Part shown: positions 1-8,302 of the stretch, piece by piece
Layout of the letters: every line of letters starts with the position of its first letter
Position numbering within the stretch: the stretch's first letter is position 1
NCBI RefSeq assembly: GCF_000413855.1
Contig: NZ_ATGG01000011.1
Location: 248,001-312,000, forward strand
Source: Acinetobacter gyllenbergii CIP 110306 = MTCC 11365
GTDB taxonomy: Bacteria > Pseudomonadota > Gammaproteobacteria > Pseudomonadales > Moraxellaceae
DNA: 64,000 bases
Direction: 5' to 3'
Position numbers and translations under genes: made by a program
Notes under the pieces: model-generated
Databases searched by the model: none
Told to the model about the DNA's origin: nothing
What the model saw: the letters and a program-made list of their open reading frames with translations, nothing else

Positions 1-351
1 TATCCGAACAACTCAGATCTGCAAACTCAACTGTTTTATATCTGGCAAAGCTATTTGGACTGGAGTTTAGATGCCCCACTGAAACGTAAAGTGATGGCAC
101 AACTATCAACTTCTGAACAAATTACCGAACAGAGCAAGCAAATCGGTATGCAAACTTTTTGTGATTTTACTAAGACCATTCAAGAACATATCGATGAGGG
201 AAAATTAAGAGATTACCCACCCCTGTTTATCGGTTCAATTTTGGGTGCACTAGCTGAAGTTACACTTAATTTTATTGCCCAAGATGCCTCTCAGGCTGAT
301 CTTTATCGGAAGTCAGGTTTTGAAGCATTTTGGCATGCAGTTTCCATGTAG
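1..351 (+). CDS. TetR/AcrR-family regulator, C-terminal part (truncated by window edge)
   Basis: The frame is open from base 1 to a stop at 349-351, so only the last 116 residues are visible and the DNA-binding N-terminus lies outside the window. The all-helical sequence, with a DWSLDAPLKRKV segment and a closing GFEAFWHA motif, fits the ligand-binding C-terminal domain of TetR/AcrR repressors. An internal TTG at 55 could be mistaken for a start but coding continues upstream of it. A hairpin terminator follows at 365-393, so the gene ends its own transcript. The neighbouring metallo-hydrolase is a possible target. The family call is moderate because the HTH cannot be seen. Confidence 0.6.
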   Translation, partial: YPNNSDLQTQLFYIWQSYLDWSLDAPLKRKVMAQLSTSEQITEQSKQIGMQTFCDFTKTIQEHIDEGKLRDYPPLFIGSILGALAEVTLNFIAQDASQADLYRKSGFEAFWHAVSM

Positions 352-364
352 ATAAAGACCAAAG

Positions 365-393
365 TAAGGATGCGCAGCATTCTTATTTTTTTA
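365..393 (+). terminator. Rho-independent terminator after the partial TetR gene
   Basis: TAAGGATGC, a GCA loop and GCATTCTTA form a 9-bp stem with one G-T wobble, followed directly by a run of T. Confidence 0.75.
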
Positions 394-497
394 AATCAAT
401 TAATGAGTGATTAAATACTCATTTAAATAAATCTAAATAAGCACTTAACTCGAGTTCTTATTGACAGATATAGGTTGTTCCACTCAAGGAAAATAAA

Positions 498-1517
498 ATG
501 ACGATTTCAAACACAACAGACCTGCCTTCTCCCTTCATGTCATCACAGCAGCATAATGGTAAATTTAGAAATACACGACCGAATCTGCAGACACACTCTT
601 TTGGAAAAACACTCGGCTTAATGTGGAAATTTTTGTTTAACAAACCCAAAAATACGGTGCCAAACCGAGAAATTCCTGTGTTAAGTTTATCTAAAGAGCA
701 ACTTATGAATGCCCCTGACCGCTCTCTATTTCGTCTTGGGCATTCGACCATTTTATTAAAATTGCGTAATGAATTTTGGTTAACCGATCCTGTTTTCTCT
801 GAGCGTGCCTCGCCTTTTCAGTGGATTGGCCCAAAGCGTTTTCATCAACCACCAATTAGCATTGCTGACTTACCGCCGATTAAGGGTGTGATCTTGTCAC
901 ATAATCACTATGACCATCTCGACTACCATGCAGTAATCCAACTCAAAGACAAGGTTGAACACTTCTTAACACCGCTTGGTGTCGGTGACACACTAATTAA
1001 ATGGGGCGTGCCAGCAGAAAAGGTACAGCAACTTGACTGGTGGGACACTACTCATGTGGATGGTCTTGAGCTGATTGCCACCCCTGCCCATCATTTTTCA
1101 GGCCGTGGTATGGGTGATAGCAATGCAACACTTTGGGCATCGTGGGTGATTATTGATAATGATCTACGGGTGTTTTTTAGTGGTGATACGGGTTATTTCG
1201 ATGGATTTAAAGAGATTGGACATCGTTACGGCCCATTCGATCTTACCATGCTAGAAACTGGTGCCTATGATCCAGAATGGCCAGATGTTCACATGCAACC
1301 TGAGCAAACTTTACAAGCACATCTCGATTTAAAAGGACGTCATTTGTTACCTGTCCATAATGGGACTTTTGACTTGGCACTGCACGCTTGGGATGATCCG
1401 TTTGAACGGATCGTGGCTTTGGCTCATCAAAATAACTTAGCGATTAGTACGCCTCAAATGGGTGAAGTATTGAACTTAAACGAGCCAAATGTCGAAAACC
1501 ATTGGTGGCGTTCGTAA
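498..1517 (+). CDS. Metallo-beta-lactamase-fold hydrolase (UlaG / NAPE-PLD-like)
   Basis: This 339-residue protein has the metal-binding signature SHNHYDHLD near residues 134-142, the HxHxDH motif of the metallo-beta-lactamase superfamily. A PAHHFSGRG segment near 198 and FSGDTGYFDGF near 229 supply further metal ligands. The LFRLGHSTILL opening and the GAYDPEWPDVHMQPEQ segment match the UlaG/NAPE-PLD-like branch, which acts on phosphodiester or lactone substrates; the true substrate cannot be read from sequence. No signal peptide is seen, so it is probably cytoplasmic. An AAGGA ribosome-binding site precedes the ATG. The gene stands alone, with a terminator before it and a regulator after it. 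Confidence 0.85.
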   Translation: MTISNTTDLPSPFMSSQQHNGKFRNTRPNLQTHSFGKTLGLMWKFLFNKPKNTVPNREIPVLSLSKEQLMNAPDRSLFRLGHSTILLKLRNEFWLTDPVFSERASPFQWIGPKRFHQPPISIADLPPIKGVILSHNHYDHLDYHAVIQLKDKVEHFLTPLGVGDTLIKWGVPAEKVQQLDWWDTTHVDGLELIATPAHHFSGRGMGDSNATLWASWVIIDNDLRVFFSGDTGYFDGFKEIGHRYGPFDLTMLETGAYDPEWPDVHMQPEQTLQAHLDLKGRHLLPVHNGTFDLALHAWDDPFERIVALAHQNNLAISTPQMGEVLNLNEPNVENHWWRS

Positions 1518-1624
1518 TTTTATTCGATAATTTTTAAATTATTGACGGCCCTCAATCCTCATTTAAAGGTATTTAGATTCAGTGATATAGCGCTATTTTT
1601 TTGAACTTGAATGATCCATTAATA

Positions 1625-1651
1625 AAACTAGGACTAACATTGTCTTAGTTT
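1625..1651. promoter_or_regulatory. Imperfect palindrome upstream of the Rrf2 gene
   Basis: AAACTAGGAC and GTCTTAGTTT form a 9-of-10 inverted repeat around TAACATT. It lies just upstream of a stronger palindrome at 1661-1695 and shares the GACTA...TAGT-like core, so it may be a second operator or part of the promoter. Confidence 0.45.
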
Positions 1652-1660
1652 CATTCTTGA

Positions 1661-1695
1661 CTACAAACACAGACTACATTAGTCTGTGTTTGTAG
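1661..1695. promoter_or_regulatory. Perfect 15-bp inverted repeat, probable Rrf2 operator
   Basis: CTACAAACACAGACT and its exact reverse complement AGTCTGTGTTTGTAG flank a 5-base spacer (ACATT). The dyad ends 20 bases before the ATG of the Rrf2-family regulator and has no T-run, so an autoregulatory operator is more likely than a terminator. Confidence 0.65.
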
Positions 1696-1715
1696 TTGAT
1701 CAATTATGAAATTAA

Positions 1716-2264
1716 ATGGCTTATATCACTAGTAGCGTCGAGTATGCGATTCACTGTCTTCTTTTTCTTGTAAATAATGAAGATAAACCATTGAGTAGTA
1801 AGGATCTGGCTGAATTGCAAGGCGTTTCGCCAAGCTTTATGGCCAAGATTTTTCCTAAACTTGAAAAGGCAAAGCTTGTTTTGGCACAAGAAGGTATTCG
1901 TGGTGGGTATTTACTGGCTCGCCCTGCTGATGAAATCAGTTTTCTTGATATTGTGAATGCAATTGAAGGTGAAAAACCACTTTTCGAATGCCAAGAAGTT
2001 CGTGGCAAATGCGCGGTCTTTAATAGTGCTCCCCCTGATTGGGCAACACATGGAGTATGTGCCGTACATGCAGTTATGCTACAGGCCGAGAAAGCGATGC
2101 GAGATGCATTAGGCGCACATACACTGGGTGATATTGCTGACCGTTTTGGTCGTTATGCCCCTGATGTATTTTTTAGTGATGTAAATGGCTGGATCAATGA
2201 ACGCATCGAAGGAAGAACAGCAAAAATGCGGAAAAGTAAAATATCAAGGGATATTCCCGACTAA
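1716..2264 (+). CDS. Rrf2-family transcriptional regulator with three cysteines in the Fe-S region
   Basis: The 182-residue protein begins with the Rrf2 winged helix: SSVEYAIHCLLFLV, then PLSSKDLAELQGVSPSFMAK as recognition region and IRGGYLLARP as wing. Cys92, Cys99 and Cys115 fall where NsrR/IscR/RsrR-type proteins hold an iron-sulfur cluster, but the spacing (C-x6-C-x15-C) is not the NsrR pattern. A redox, nitric oxide or thiol signal is therefore inference. The C-terminal tail after about residue 150 is longer than usual and basic. The perfect palindrome at 1661-1695 suggests autoregulation. The flavoprotein gene that follows (start 2424) is the natural co-target. Confidence 0.85.
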   Translation: MAYITSSVEYAIHCLLFLVNNEDKPLSSKDLAELQGVSPSFMAKIFPKLEKAKLVLAQEGIRGGYLLARPADEISFLDIVNAIEGEKPLFECQEVRGKCAVFNSAPPDWATHGVCAVHAVMLQAEKAMRDALGAHTLGDIADRFGRYAPDVFFSDVNGWINERIEGRTAKMRKSKISRDIPD

Positions 2265-2331
2265 AGCGTGATAGGACTTAGCGTCCTAACGTAATTACTT
2301 CCCTAACCTTTTTAACCCCCTTCTCAGATTT

Positions 2332-2399
2332 TTCGAACAGTCAGAGAAAGGATTCACTCATCCTGAATTTTATGATGAGTTGGAATTTGTATGTTCGAA
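2332..2399. promoter_or_regulatory. Nested inverted repeats in the leader of the flavoprotein gene
   Basis: TTCGAACA (2332-2339) pairs exactly with TGTTCGAA (2392-2399). Inside, ACTCATC (2356-2362) pairs exactly with GATGAGT (2374-2380). The structure ends 24 bases before the ATG at 2424. It could be an RNA leader fold or two protein sites; no known riboswitch is recognised. Confidence 0.4.
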
Positions 2400-2423
2400 T
2401 GAATCGACCAAAAGGATCATTAA

Positions 2424-3629
2424 ATGAGTAAGCGTATTATTATTGCCGGTTCTGGCTTTGCTGGTCTATGGGCTGCACTTGCCGCACAACGCGCAATTCA
2501 TTTGGCTGCACAACAACAAAATATTGAAGTTCTGATGATTTCTCCGAGTCCGAATGTTGATATTCGTCCCCGTCTCTATGAAGCTGTACTTGAAAATATG
2601 TACCCTGACATTTTAGAGATATTAAATGTTGTTGACGTTAAATATGTCGCTGGTTGGGTCAATGAAGTGAATGCTGTGGCCCAAAATCTTGTGATGACAA
2701 CAATCGACGGCGATACACAGCGCTTAAGTTATGACCGTTTCATTTTGGCAACAGGAAGTACTGGCTATATGCCGCCTATACCTGGTCTTAAAGACTATGG
2801 ATTTAGTGTCAGCACATTAGAAGATGCGAAGAAACTGGATCAACATCTTAAAAGCTTAGCTAATAAACCTGTCAGTGCGGCACGTAACACCGTCGTCGTT
2901 GCTGGTGGTGGACTTACAGGTCTTGAAACAGTGACGGAAATGCCTGAACGTCTGCGTAGTATTTTAACTGAAACTGATATTCGTGTAGTCTTGGTTGATT
3001 CATCAGCAGAAATTGGTTCAGCAATTGGTGACGAAGCAGCAGCTGTGATTCGTGAAGCGCTCACCGAACTCGGTGTAGAAGCTAAAGCTGGGTTACGGGT
3101 TACTGCACTCGATGCCACTGGCGTCACCCTTTCTAACGGTGAAAGAATTGAGACCGAAACCGTCATTTGGACGGCGGGTATGCGAGCCAATTCACTTACT
3201 GCTCAAATTGCAGGTGAGAAAGATAATTTGGGGCGTATTCTAGGTGATGCTTATTTACATGCGCCTGAAGCAAAACATATTTTTGTGACGGGTGATACGG
3301 TAAAAGTTCCGACTGATAATTTAGGCAATTTCAACGTGATGTCTTGCCAACACGCGATGAGCTTAGGTCGAGTCGCAGGTTATAATGCAGCTGCAGAACT
3401 GGTAGATTTACCATTACATCCATATAGTCAGCCCAAGTATGTAACTTGTGTTGATTTAGGTCCATGGGGTGCACTTTATACTGAAGGTTGGGATCGACAG
3501 GTTCAATTTGTGCGTGAAGAAGCGAAAAAAATTAAGCAAGAAATTAATACGGTATGGATTTATCCACCAGTCGCAGACCGTGAAGCAATTTTTGCAATAG
3601 CAAACCCAGATTTTGTTATTGTTCCTTAA
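2424..3629 (+). CDS. NAD(P)/FAD-dependent oxidoreductase, NDH-2-like
   Basis: This 401-residue flavoprotein has an N-terminal FAD-binding Rossmann motif (IIIAGSGFAGLWAAL, residues 5-19) and a second dinucleotide motif VVAGGGLTGLETV near residues 155-167. The segments FILATGST and IFVTGDT are the usual ATG and GD motifs of the two-dinucleotide-binding family. Length and layout match type II NADH dehydrogenases, which pass electrons from NADH to quinone at the inner membrane face. No transmembrane helix is visible, as expected for peripheral NDH-2. AAAGGA precedes the ATG. It lies downstream of the Rrf2 regulator and is closed by its own terminator. A ferredoxin or thioredoxin reductase role cannot be excluded. 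Confidence 0.75.
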   Translation: MSKRIIIAGSGFAGLWAALAAQRAIHLAAQQQNIEVLMISPSPNVDIRPRLYEAVLENMYPDILEILNVVDVKYVAGWVNEVNAVAQNLVMTTIDGDTQRLSYDRFILATGSTGYMPPIPGLKDYGFSVSTLEDAKKLDQHLKSLANKPVSAARNTVVVAGGGLTGLETVTEMPERLRSILTETDIRVVLVDSSAEIGSAIGDEAAAVIREALTELGVEAKAGLRVTALDATGVTLSNGERIETETVIWTAGMRANSLTAQIAGEKDNLGRILGDAYLHAPEAKHIFVTGDTVKVPTDNLGNFNVMSCQHAMSLGRVAGYNAAAELVDLPLHPYSQPKYVTCVDLGPWGALYTEGWDRQVQFVREEAKKIKQEINTVWIYPPVADREAIFAIANPDFVIVP

Positions 3630-3644
3630 CAAGGGTCTATTTGA

Positions 3645-3684
3645 AAACCTCAGAAGTAGAGCGCTACTTTTGAGGTTTCTTTTT
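3645..3684 (+). terminator. Rho-independent terminator after the flavoprotein gene
   Basis: AAACCTCAGAAGTAG (3645-3659) and CTACTTTTGAGGTTT (3664-3678) make a 15-bp stem with one G-T wobble, followed by CTTTTTT. Confidence 0.9.
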
Positions 3685-3765
3685 TGGCGCATGACTAAAT
3701 AGAAATACAATATTTTTTATAGGCATAAGTGTATAATTCGCAATAGTGCATGATTTAGTCTTAAT

Positions 3766-4464
3766 ATGAAGAATATACAGTCTGATAACACCCAAATTAG
3801 CATGGTTTCGACCTTTTCTGAACTTGTGAATTCTAATTTTCAAGGTGCTATGAATGCTCTTTGCTGGCATCGAGATTTGTTAGGTGATTTTCAAGAGATT
3901 GTGGCTAAACTTGAGTTAAAAGAAAATATTACAGAAGTATCTGTTGAAGATCTGTTGGCCTTGCAACTTTCAGAACAAGGCAGCCAGGCAAGAGAGATGA
4001 TCTTAAGTGATATAAAGCGCTTAACTGATTTAGGTGCTTCCCCTTCACTTAATCTACTTAAATGCTACGAACGCGATGAAGCGCTTGATTTCATTTCAAC
4101 CGATGTATATTCATATCATGTAGATCGTTCACCCGTCGAAACAGATACTTTTCTATGTACCTATCATGGTCCAGCAAGCGATATCCTGCCACATGATCAA
4201 GTTGAACAGAAAATTTTGGTTCCAGAAATTAGAGCAAAACTCAAAGAATTACATGGTGGCCCAGAAGCTGAATTTGAAACGTTTCTAGCAGAGTATTTTT
4301 TTGATTTACATTACCAACCTCAACCAGATGCAAAACCAGTGAATTTAGGCATAGGCCATCTCTGGCGTTTAGCGGTAGATCATCCAACACAACAGGCCTT
4401 CCCTTGTGTTCATCGAGCACCGATTGAAAAAGATGGCGAGTATCGATTGCTATTGATTTGTTAA
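3766..4464 (+). CDS. Conserved protein of unknown function with HxD...HR motif
   Basis: I do not recognise this 232-residue protein with certainty. It has no signal peptide or membrane helix. Visible motifs are STDVYSYHVDRSPVETD (His118, Asp120) and CVHRAPIEK (His216, Arg217), with an RLLLIC end. The HxD followed about 100 residues later by His and then Arg is the arrangement of Fe(II)/2-oxoglutarate-type dioxygenases or related double-stranded beta-helix proteins, but fold membership is inference. It also slightly resembles DUF1826-type proteins. The gene is monocistronic: a terminator precedes it and the downstream LysR gene has an AT-rich leader of its own. Confidence 0.6.
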   Translation: MKNIQSDNTQISMVSTFSELVNSNFQGAMNALCWHRDLLGDFQEIVAKLELKENITEVSVEDLLALQLSEQGSQAREMILSDIKRLTDLGASPSLNLLKCYERDEALDFISTDVYSYHVDRSPVETDTFLCTYHGPASDILPHDQVEQKILVPEIRAKLKELHGGPEAEFETFLAEYFFDLHYQPQPDAKPVNLGIGHLWRLAVDHPTQQAFPCVHRAPIEKDGEYRLLLIC

Positions 4465-4541
4465 ATATTTATTTAATACTTTATTTAAATAAATAAAACT
4501 ATCTATATAATTGTTTTCATTATTTTAAATTCAGTTAAATT

Positions 4542-5462
4542 ATGAAAATAGAAGAAGAACTAACACTAAAAAAAATCCAGATTTTTCTGGCTTTTATGCG
4601 TCATGGAAATTTATCTAAAACTGCGGATGAGATGCAAATCAGTAATGTTAGTGTACATAAAGCATTGCATTCTTTAGAAAGTGCCCTGCGTTGCCCTTTA
4701 TTTAAAAATGAAGGGCGGAATTTGATTCCACTTAAAAGTGCTTATGTATTACAAGAGCACTCACAAAAGCTTATTCAAGATGTGATTGTTACAGTAAATA
4801 AAACCCGTGAAGCCGCAGGTTTTGCTGCAAAGATATTACATTTAGGCTCACTCTATTCATTAACCGTAAACACTATTCCAAATGTAATCAGTAGATTGAA
4901 GCTTCGTCGAGGTGAGTTAGATATTCAGCTTCTTCTGAGTTCCAACTTAGATTTAGTAAAGAAACTGAAGTCTACTGAGTTGGATGCCATTATCGTTGCG
5001 CTTAATGACACAACCTATGACTCAGACTTTGAAACACTTCCTATGTTTCAAGACAATATATATCTAGCCGTTAATACAAACTCACCACTTGCACTGATGG
5101 AACAGATTGACCTGAGTACTTTAAAGGATGAAAAGTTTTTAACGCTTTCTAAAGGATTTGCGACCCGTAATGATTCAGATATTTTGTTTGAAAAAGCAGG
5201 AATTGATCCGAAAGTATTTCTGCAAGTGAGTGATATTTTTACTTTAGTGAGTATGGTCAGCACAGGTGTAGGACTGGCGTTATTACCAGGGCGTATTTCG
5301 ACAATTTACGAAAGTTCAGTGAAATTGATTCCCTTAAAAGAACCTTTTCAGATCAAGCAAGAAATTGGTTTAGTGTTTCTGAAAAGTAAAGAACCTGATC
5401 CAAACTTACTGGCGTTGATTGCTGAATGCCGAATGTTTTCCAAACGTTTCTTAACAAAGTAA
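4542..5462 (+). CDS. LysR-family regulator, probable regulator of the malonate operon
   Basis: The 306-residue protein has an N-terminal winged helix-turn-helix (residues about 9-66, with FLAFMRHGNLSKTADEMQISN) and a two-lobed periplasmic-binding-protein-like effector domain from about 90. It is convergent with madM, the last gene of the malonate operon, and separated from it only by a shared terminator. LysR proteins commonly control adjacent catabolic operons, and MdcR of Klebsiella is of this family, so malonate or acetate-linked control is a reasonable inference. The likely operator near mdcA is the palindrome at 12921-12935, about 7.5 kb away. Confidence 0.75.
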   Translation: MKIEEELTLKKIQIFLAFMRHGNLSKTADEMQISNVSVHKALHSLESALRCPLFKNEGRNLIPLKSAYVLQEHSQKLIQDVIVTVNKTREAAGFAAKILHLGSLYSLTVNTIPNVISRLKLRRGELDIQLLLSSNLDLVKKLKSTELDAIIVALNDTTYDSDFETLPMFQDNIYLAVNTNSPLALMEQIDLSTLKDEKFLTLSKGFATRNDSDILFEKAGIDPKVFLQVSDIFTLVSMVSTGVGLALLPGRISTIYESSVKLIPLKEPFQIKQEIGLVFLKSKEPDPNLLALIAECRMFSKRFLTK

Positions 5463-5470
5463 CGGTATTT

Positions 5471-5504
5471 TCGGGCAATTCATAAAATTTTCATCCTTGC
5501 CCGA
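5471..5504. terminator. Hairpin between the convergent lysR and madM genes
   Basis: TCGGGCAA and TTGCCCGA form a perfect 8-bp stem with an 18-base AT-rich loop. Position between convergent stops suggests a bidirectional terminator, although the T-tract is poor. Confidence 0.55.
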
Positions 5505-5520
5505 CTCTAATCCTTTTAAA

Positions 5521-6282
5521 TTAACTAAAAATTGCATTCACAGTCAGAAAGAATACTGAAGGTCCCAATAAACAACCAAGACCTGTATAAAATGTTGCAA
5601 CTAAAGCACCATAAGGAACTAAACGTACATCTGTACCTGCAAGTCCTGCTGCAGTTCCACTTGTTGTGCCAGCGAGACCACCAAAAACCATTGCTGATCG
5701 GGGACTTTTAAGATACATAAATTTAGCCAATAATGGTGTAGCCACCATAAAAAAGACAGATTTGATTAAGCCAATCGCGATTGACAAGGCAATAACCTCA
5801 GAACTCGCACCAATCGCAGAACCTGTTATTGGGCCAACGATATAGGTCATGGCACCAGCACCAATGGTCGTCATAGATATAGGATCTTTGTAACCCAAAC
5901 ACCAAGCAATCACGACACCGATTACAAACGGCACAACACAGCCAAGCATTAAGGCAATGAATCCTATTTTACCTGCCTTTTTAACTTCTTTTACATCAAC
6001 CTCAAAAGCAGTTGAAGCAATTGCAAGGTCTCTAATCATTGCTCCACCTAATAATGCAAAACCAGAGAAAATGGCAATATCTGATATTCCTTTCGTACCT
6101 TGCGTATAAACTCCTGCAAAATAAGCAATCACTAAACCCAAAGTAATCGCAATTGCCGAACTCTGTAACTTACCCTTAGTGAGATATTTAGAAAGTAAAT
6201 GAGAAAAGAACATCATTAAACCAGTCACGGCGAGTGCTGTTACCAATGCGTTCTTAGTTAGAACCGAAATCAAAGCATCCAT
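5521..6282 (-). CDS. madM: Malonate transporter subunit MadM
   Basis: This 253-residue, highly hydrophobic protein has about eight predicted membrane segments and the Gly/Ala-rich GGLAGTTSGTAAGLAGTDVRLVPYGAL motif region of MadM. With MadL it forms the sodium-coupled malonate uptake system known from Malonomonas rubra and from Acinetobacter and Pseudomonas mdc clusters. It is the last gene of the leftward operon, 25 bases after madL. The lysR gene lies convergently beyond it. Confidence 0.9.
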   Translation of the reverse strand: MDALISVLTKNALVTALAVTGLMMFFSHLLSKYLTKGKLQSSAIAITLGLVIAYFAGVYTQGTKGISDIAIFSGFALLGGAMIRDLAIASTAFEVDVKEVKKAGKIGFIALMLGCVVPFVIGVVIAWCLGYKDPISMTTIGAGAMTYIVGPITGSAIGASSEVIALSIAIGLIKSVFFMVATPLLAKFMYLKSPRSAMVFGGLAGTTSGTAAGLAGTDVRLVPYGALVATFYTGLGCLLGPSVFFLTVNAIFS

Positions 6283-6307
6283 TTTTTATATTCCTAAGTA
6301 ATTATAT

Positions 6308-6715
6308 TTAAGCAATTTTTTCAGTTGTTTCTATTGACCATTCGTATGTTTCATAATCTCCACTCAGGCGGTTCAGGTAGCGGATCACCAAAACTGTACC
6401 AATAAGGGACGCGACAGATACTGCAAGCCCTAACATTCCCCCTGAAAGCGCAGCAACCACATTTTGACCTGCTGACATGGCGACCACGATTGGAATATAC
6501 ATACCAGACCAATACAAAACACCAAATTGGGTAATTTGAGGTAAATAGCCTTTTTTTGTGAGCACTTCTTTCGATAGGATCAGTAAAATCATCGAGATCG
6601 CAACGCCACCTACATTGGCTTGTACACCTAATAAACTTCCAAGTGTATTACCCAAGTAATCGCCTAATAAGTGGCAAATTGCTAAAATAGCGGTTCCATA
6701 AATAATCATTTTCAA
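6308..6715 (-). CDS. madL: Malonate transporter subunit MadL
   Basis: The 135-residue protein has four predicted transmembrane helices and the LLGDYLGNTLGSLLGV N-terminal segment characteristic of MadL. It works with MadM in malonate import. It follows mdcH by about 43 bases in the same direction, so uptake and decarboxylation genes are co-transcribed. Normal length for the family. Confidence 0.9.
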   Translation of the reverse strand: MKMIIYGTAILAICHLLGDYLGNTLGSLLGVQANVGGVAISMILLILSKEVLTKKGYLPQITQFGVLYWSGMYIPIVVAMSAGQNVVAALSGGMLGLAVSVASLIGTVLVIRYLNRLSGDYETYEWSIETTEKIA

Positions 6716-6758
6716 TTTCCTCTATCCATTGAGTAACTTCATTTATTTCTGATTCTGT

Positions 6759-7688
6759 TTATGCAAAATTACATTGTTTTTGCATTTCAATAATCAAATT
6801 TTCTAATCTGGTATTTTGAAAGGATAAAAGCGTTCCTTCTTTAAATACTTTACGTGCCAAACCTGTCAGTGTGGTACCTGGCAAAGCTTCTATCTGTAAT
6901 CGAACACCTCGCTCCCATGCCGCCTGAACGGTGCTTTCCCAATCGATGGTTCGGCTCATATTAAAAACAAGATCATCAATAATTTGTTCAGGTGTGTTGA
7001 GCAAACGTGCTGACGTTCCACTTAAATATCTAATACTAGGTTGATTTAACTGAATATCCTCCGCCAAACTAGCCAATTGTCTGGCTTGTTTTTCCAATAA
7101 ACAGCAGTGTGATGGCACACTGACCTCTAATCTTTTGGTGATTGCCCCAGAATGTGTTGCAAGCGTTTGAACCTGCTGCATTGCAAGATCTGAACCTGAG
7201 ATCACGGTTTGGTTTGGTGCATTAAAATTGGCAACAAAAATATCTGAACAATGTTCATGAATTTTTGAAACCCACTGTTCAACTTTAGATGAGTCCGAGC
7301 CAAGGATTGCCATCATACCAAAGCCTTTTGGATAGGCTTGTTGCATCAACTCAGCACGCTTTGCCACCAAAGTCAGACCATCTTCAAAAGTAATGACATC
7401 AGCGGTTGTAGCGGCTGCCCATGCACCAATCGATAAACCCGCAACATAATCTGGTTTTAGACCTTGTTCTTTCAGCAATACAGAACAAATCACGCCAGTC
7501 ATATACAAACAGAGCTGAACAGAATAGGTTGATTGCAAAGCTTCCTTTTGGTCAAGCAATAGAACATCTTGGTGCAGTAGATCCGATGCCTGTTCTAAAT
7601 ATTCCCTCACCAGCGAATGTTGGGGTAAATCATGCAACATATTCACTTTTTGAGCGCCTTGTCCTGGATAGACCCAGATTGAACTCAT
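6759..7688 (-). CDS. mdcH: Malonate decarboxylase malonyl-CoA:ACP transacylase (epsilon) MdcH
   Basis: MdcH loads malonyl groups onto the phosphoribosyl-dephospho-CoA arm of MdcC to start the decarboxylase cycle. The sequence has the acyltransferase opening VYPGQGAQ, the nucleophile elbow GLSIGAW and the partner SVPSHC histidine segment, the FabD-fold signatures. I place the start at 7688 (MSSIWVYPG...), not at earlier in-frame codons up to 7709: GAGGA sits 6 bases upstream and the ATG overlaps the mdcG stop in an ATGA arrangement, as at other joins in this operon. Length (309 residues) is normal. Confidence 0.92.
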   Translation of the reverse strand: MSSIWVYPGQGAQKVNMLHDLPQHSLVREYLEQASDLLHQDVLLLDQKEALQSTYSVQLCLYMTGVICSVLLKEQGLKPDYVAGLSIGAWAAATTADVITFEDGLTLVAKRAELMQQAYPKGFGMMAILGSDSSKVEQWVSKIHEHCSDIFVANFNAPNQTVISGSDLAMQQVQTLATHSGAITKRLEVSVPSHCCLLEKQARQLASLAEDIQLNQPSIRYLSGTSARLLNTPEQIIDDLVFNMSRTIDWESTVQAAWERGVRLQIEALPGTTLTGLARKVFKEGTLLSFQNTRLENLIIEMQKQCNFA

Positions 7689-8302
7689 ATGCATTCCTCT
7701 GCACTCCAAGGATTCTTAACCAAAGCAGCGCTATCACTACTCTTGAGTAAAACGCTGCCTGTCGACCTTGCCCATTCTCGTAAAGCCACACCGCCTAACG
7801 GTGTTTGTAATTGCACATCAATTTGTATGCCTAAATGTTCTAGCGCAATTAACATGCTGTGTGCATCAGCTTTTGAGAGCATTTGCACGGTCCGAATCAA
7901 TACGTCAACATCACTGTTTTCCGTCACAGTTTTCAAGCCTGTTGCCAGCTCATAGCCTACGCTACCGGTATACCCCCATGGCAATGAAAAACTTTGCATG
8001 GTTTGGTGAATAGCTTGCAGTTTGTGTTGTAAATGTGGGAATAAAGCCAAATCCTTATCAATTAAATTTTCTGGGCTTACTTTTTTAACAATCGCCTCAA
8101 CAGGCATTTCAGTGGCAAAGCGCAAATTCCGTTGTTCACCTCGAATACCCACTGCAACTATATGCATTTTAGTAACTGCCCGTCTGACCACAACTGGCTT
8201 ATGCTCAGAAAGCACTTGAATAACCCAATCTGGCACGTTATCAGCTAACATGTGTGGTCGCATTCCCCACAATAAATCATGTGCCTGCAGAGGATGATTC
8301 AT
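7685..8302 (-). CDS. mdcG: Malonate decarboxylase holo-ACP synthase MdcG (phosphoribosyl-dephospho-CoA transferase)
   Basis: MdcG attaches the 2'-(5''-triphosphoribosyl)-3'-dephospho-CoA prosthetic group to MdcC. The GYTGSVGYELATG segment followed by ENSDVDVLIR is a nucleotidyltransferase-type GS...DxD signature. The ATG at 8302 overlaps the mdcE stop (ATGA); another in-frame ATG lies 6 bases upstream at 8308, and neither has a clearly better ribosome-binding site. The downstream end overlaps mdcH by four bases. The protein is about 205 residues, as usual for MdcG. Confidence 0.9.
   Translation of the reverse strand: MNHPLQAHDLLWGMRPHMLADNVPDWVIQVLSEHKPVVVRRAVTKMHIVAVGIRGEQRNLRFATEMPVEAIVKKVSPENLIDKDLALFPHLQHKLQAIHQTMQSFSLPWGYTGSVGYELATGLKTVTENSDVDVLIRTVQMLSKADAHSMLIALEHLGIQIDVQLQTPLGGVALREWARSTGSVLLKSSDSAALVKNPWSAEECI

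Noticed and set aside
458..751. Open frame on the minus strand over the start of the metallo-hydrolase gene
   Set aside because: It overlaps a well-supported gene with clear motifs and has no ribosome-binding site or recognisable protein pattern.
1523..1545. AT-rich hairpin after the first metallo-hydrolase gene
   Set aside because: ATAATTT/AAATTAT symmetry is weak and common in AT-rich gaps; not strong enough to call a terminator.
2840..3190. 116-codon minus-strand frame inside the NDH-2-like gene
   Set aside because: Ser/Thr/Ala-rich, low-complexity shadow of a real gene in the opposite strand.
3766..4464. Assignment to the DUF1826 zinc-linked family
   Set aside because: The HVD segment is similar, but the usual C-P-x-F-H-x-D context is absent and no Zur-like palindrome lies upstream.
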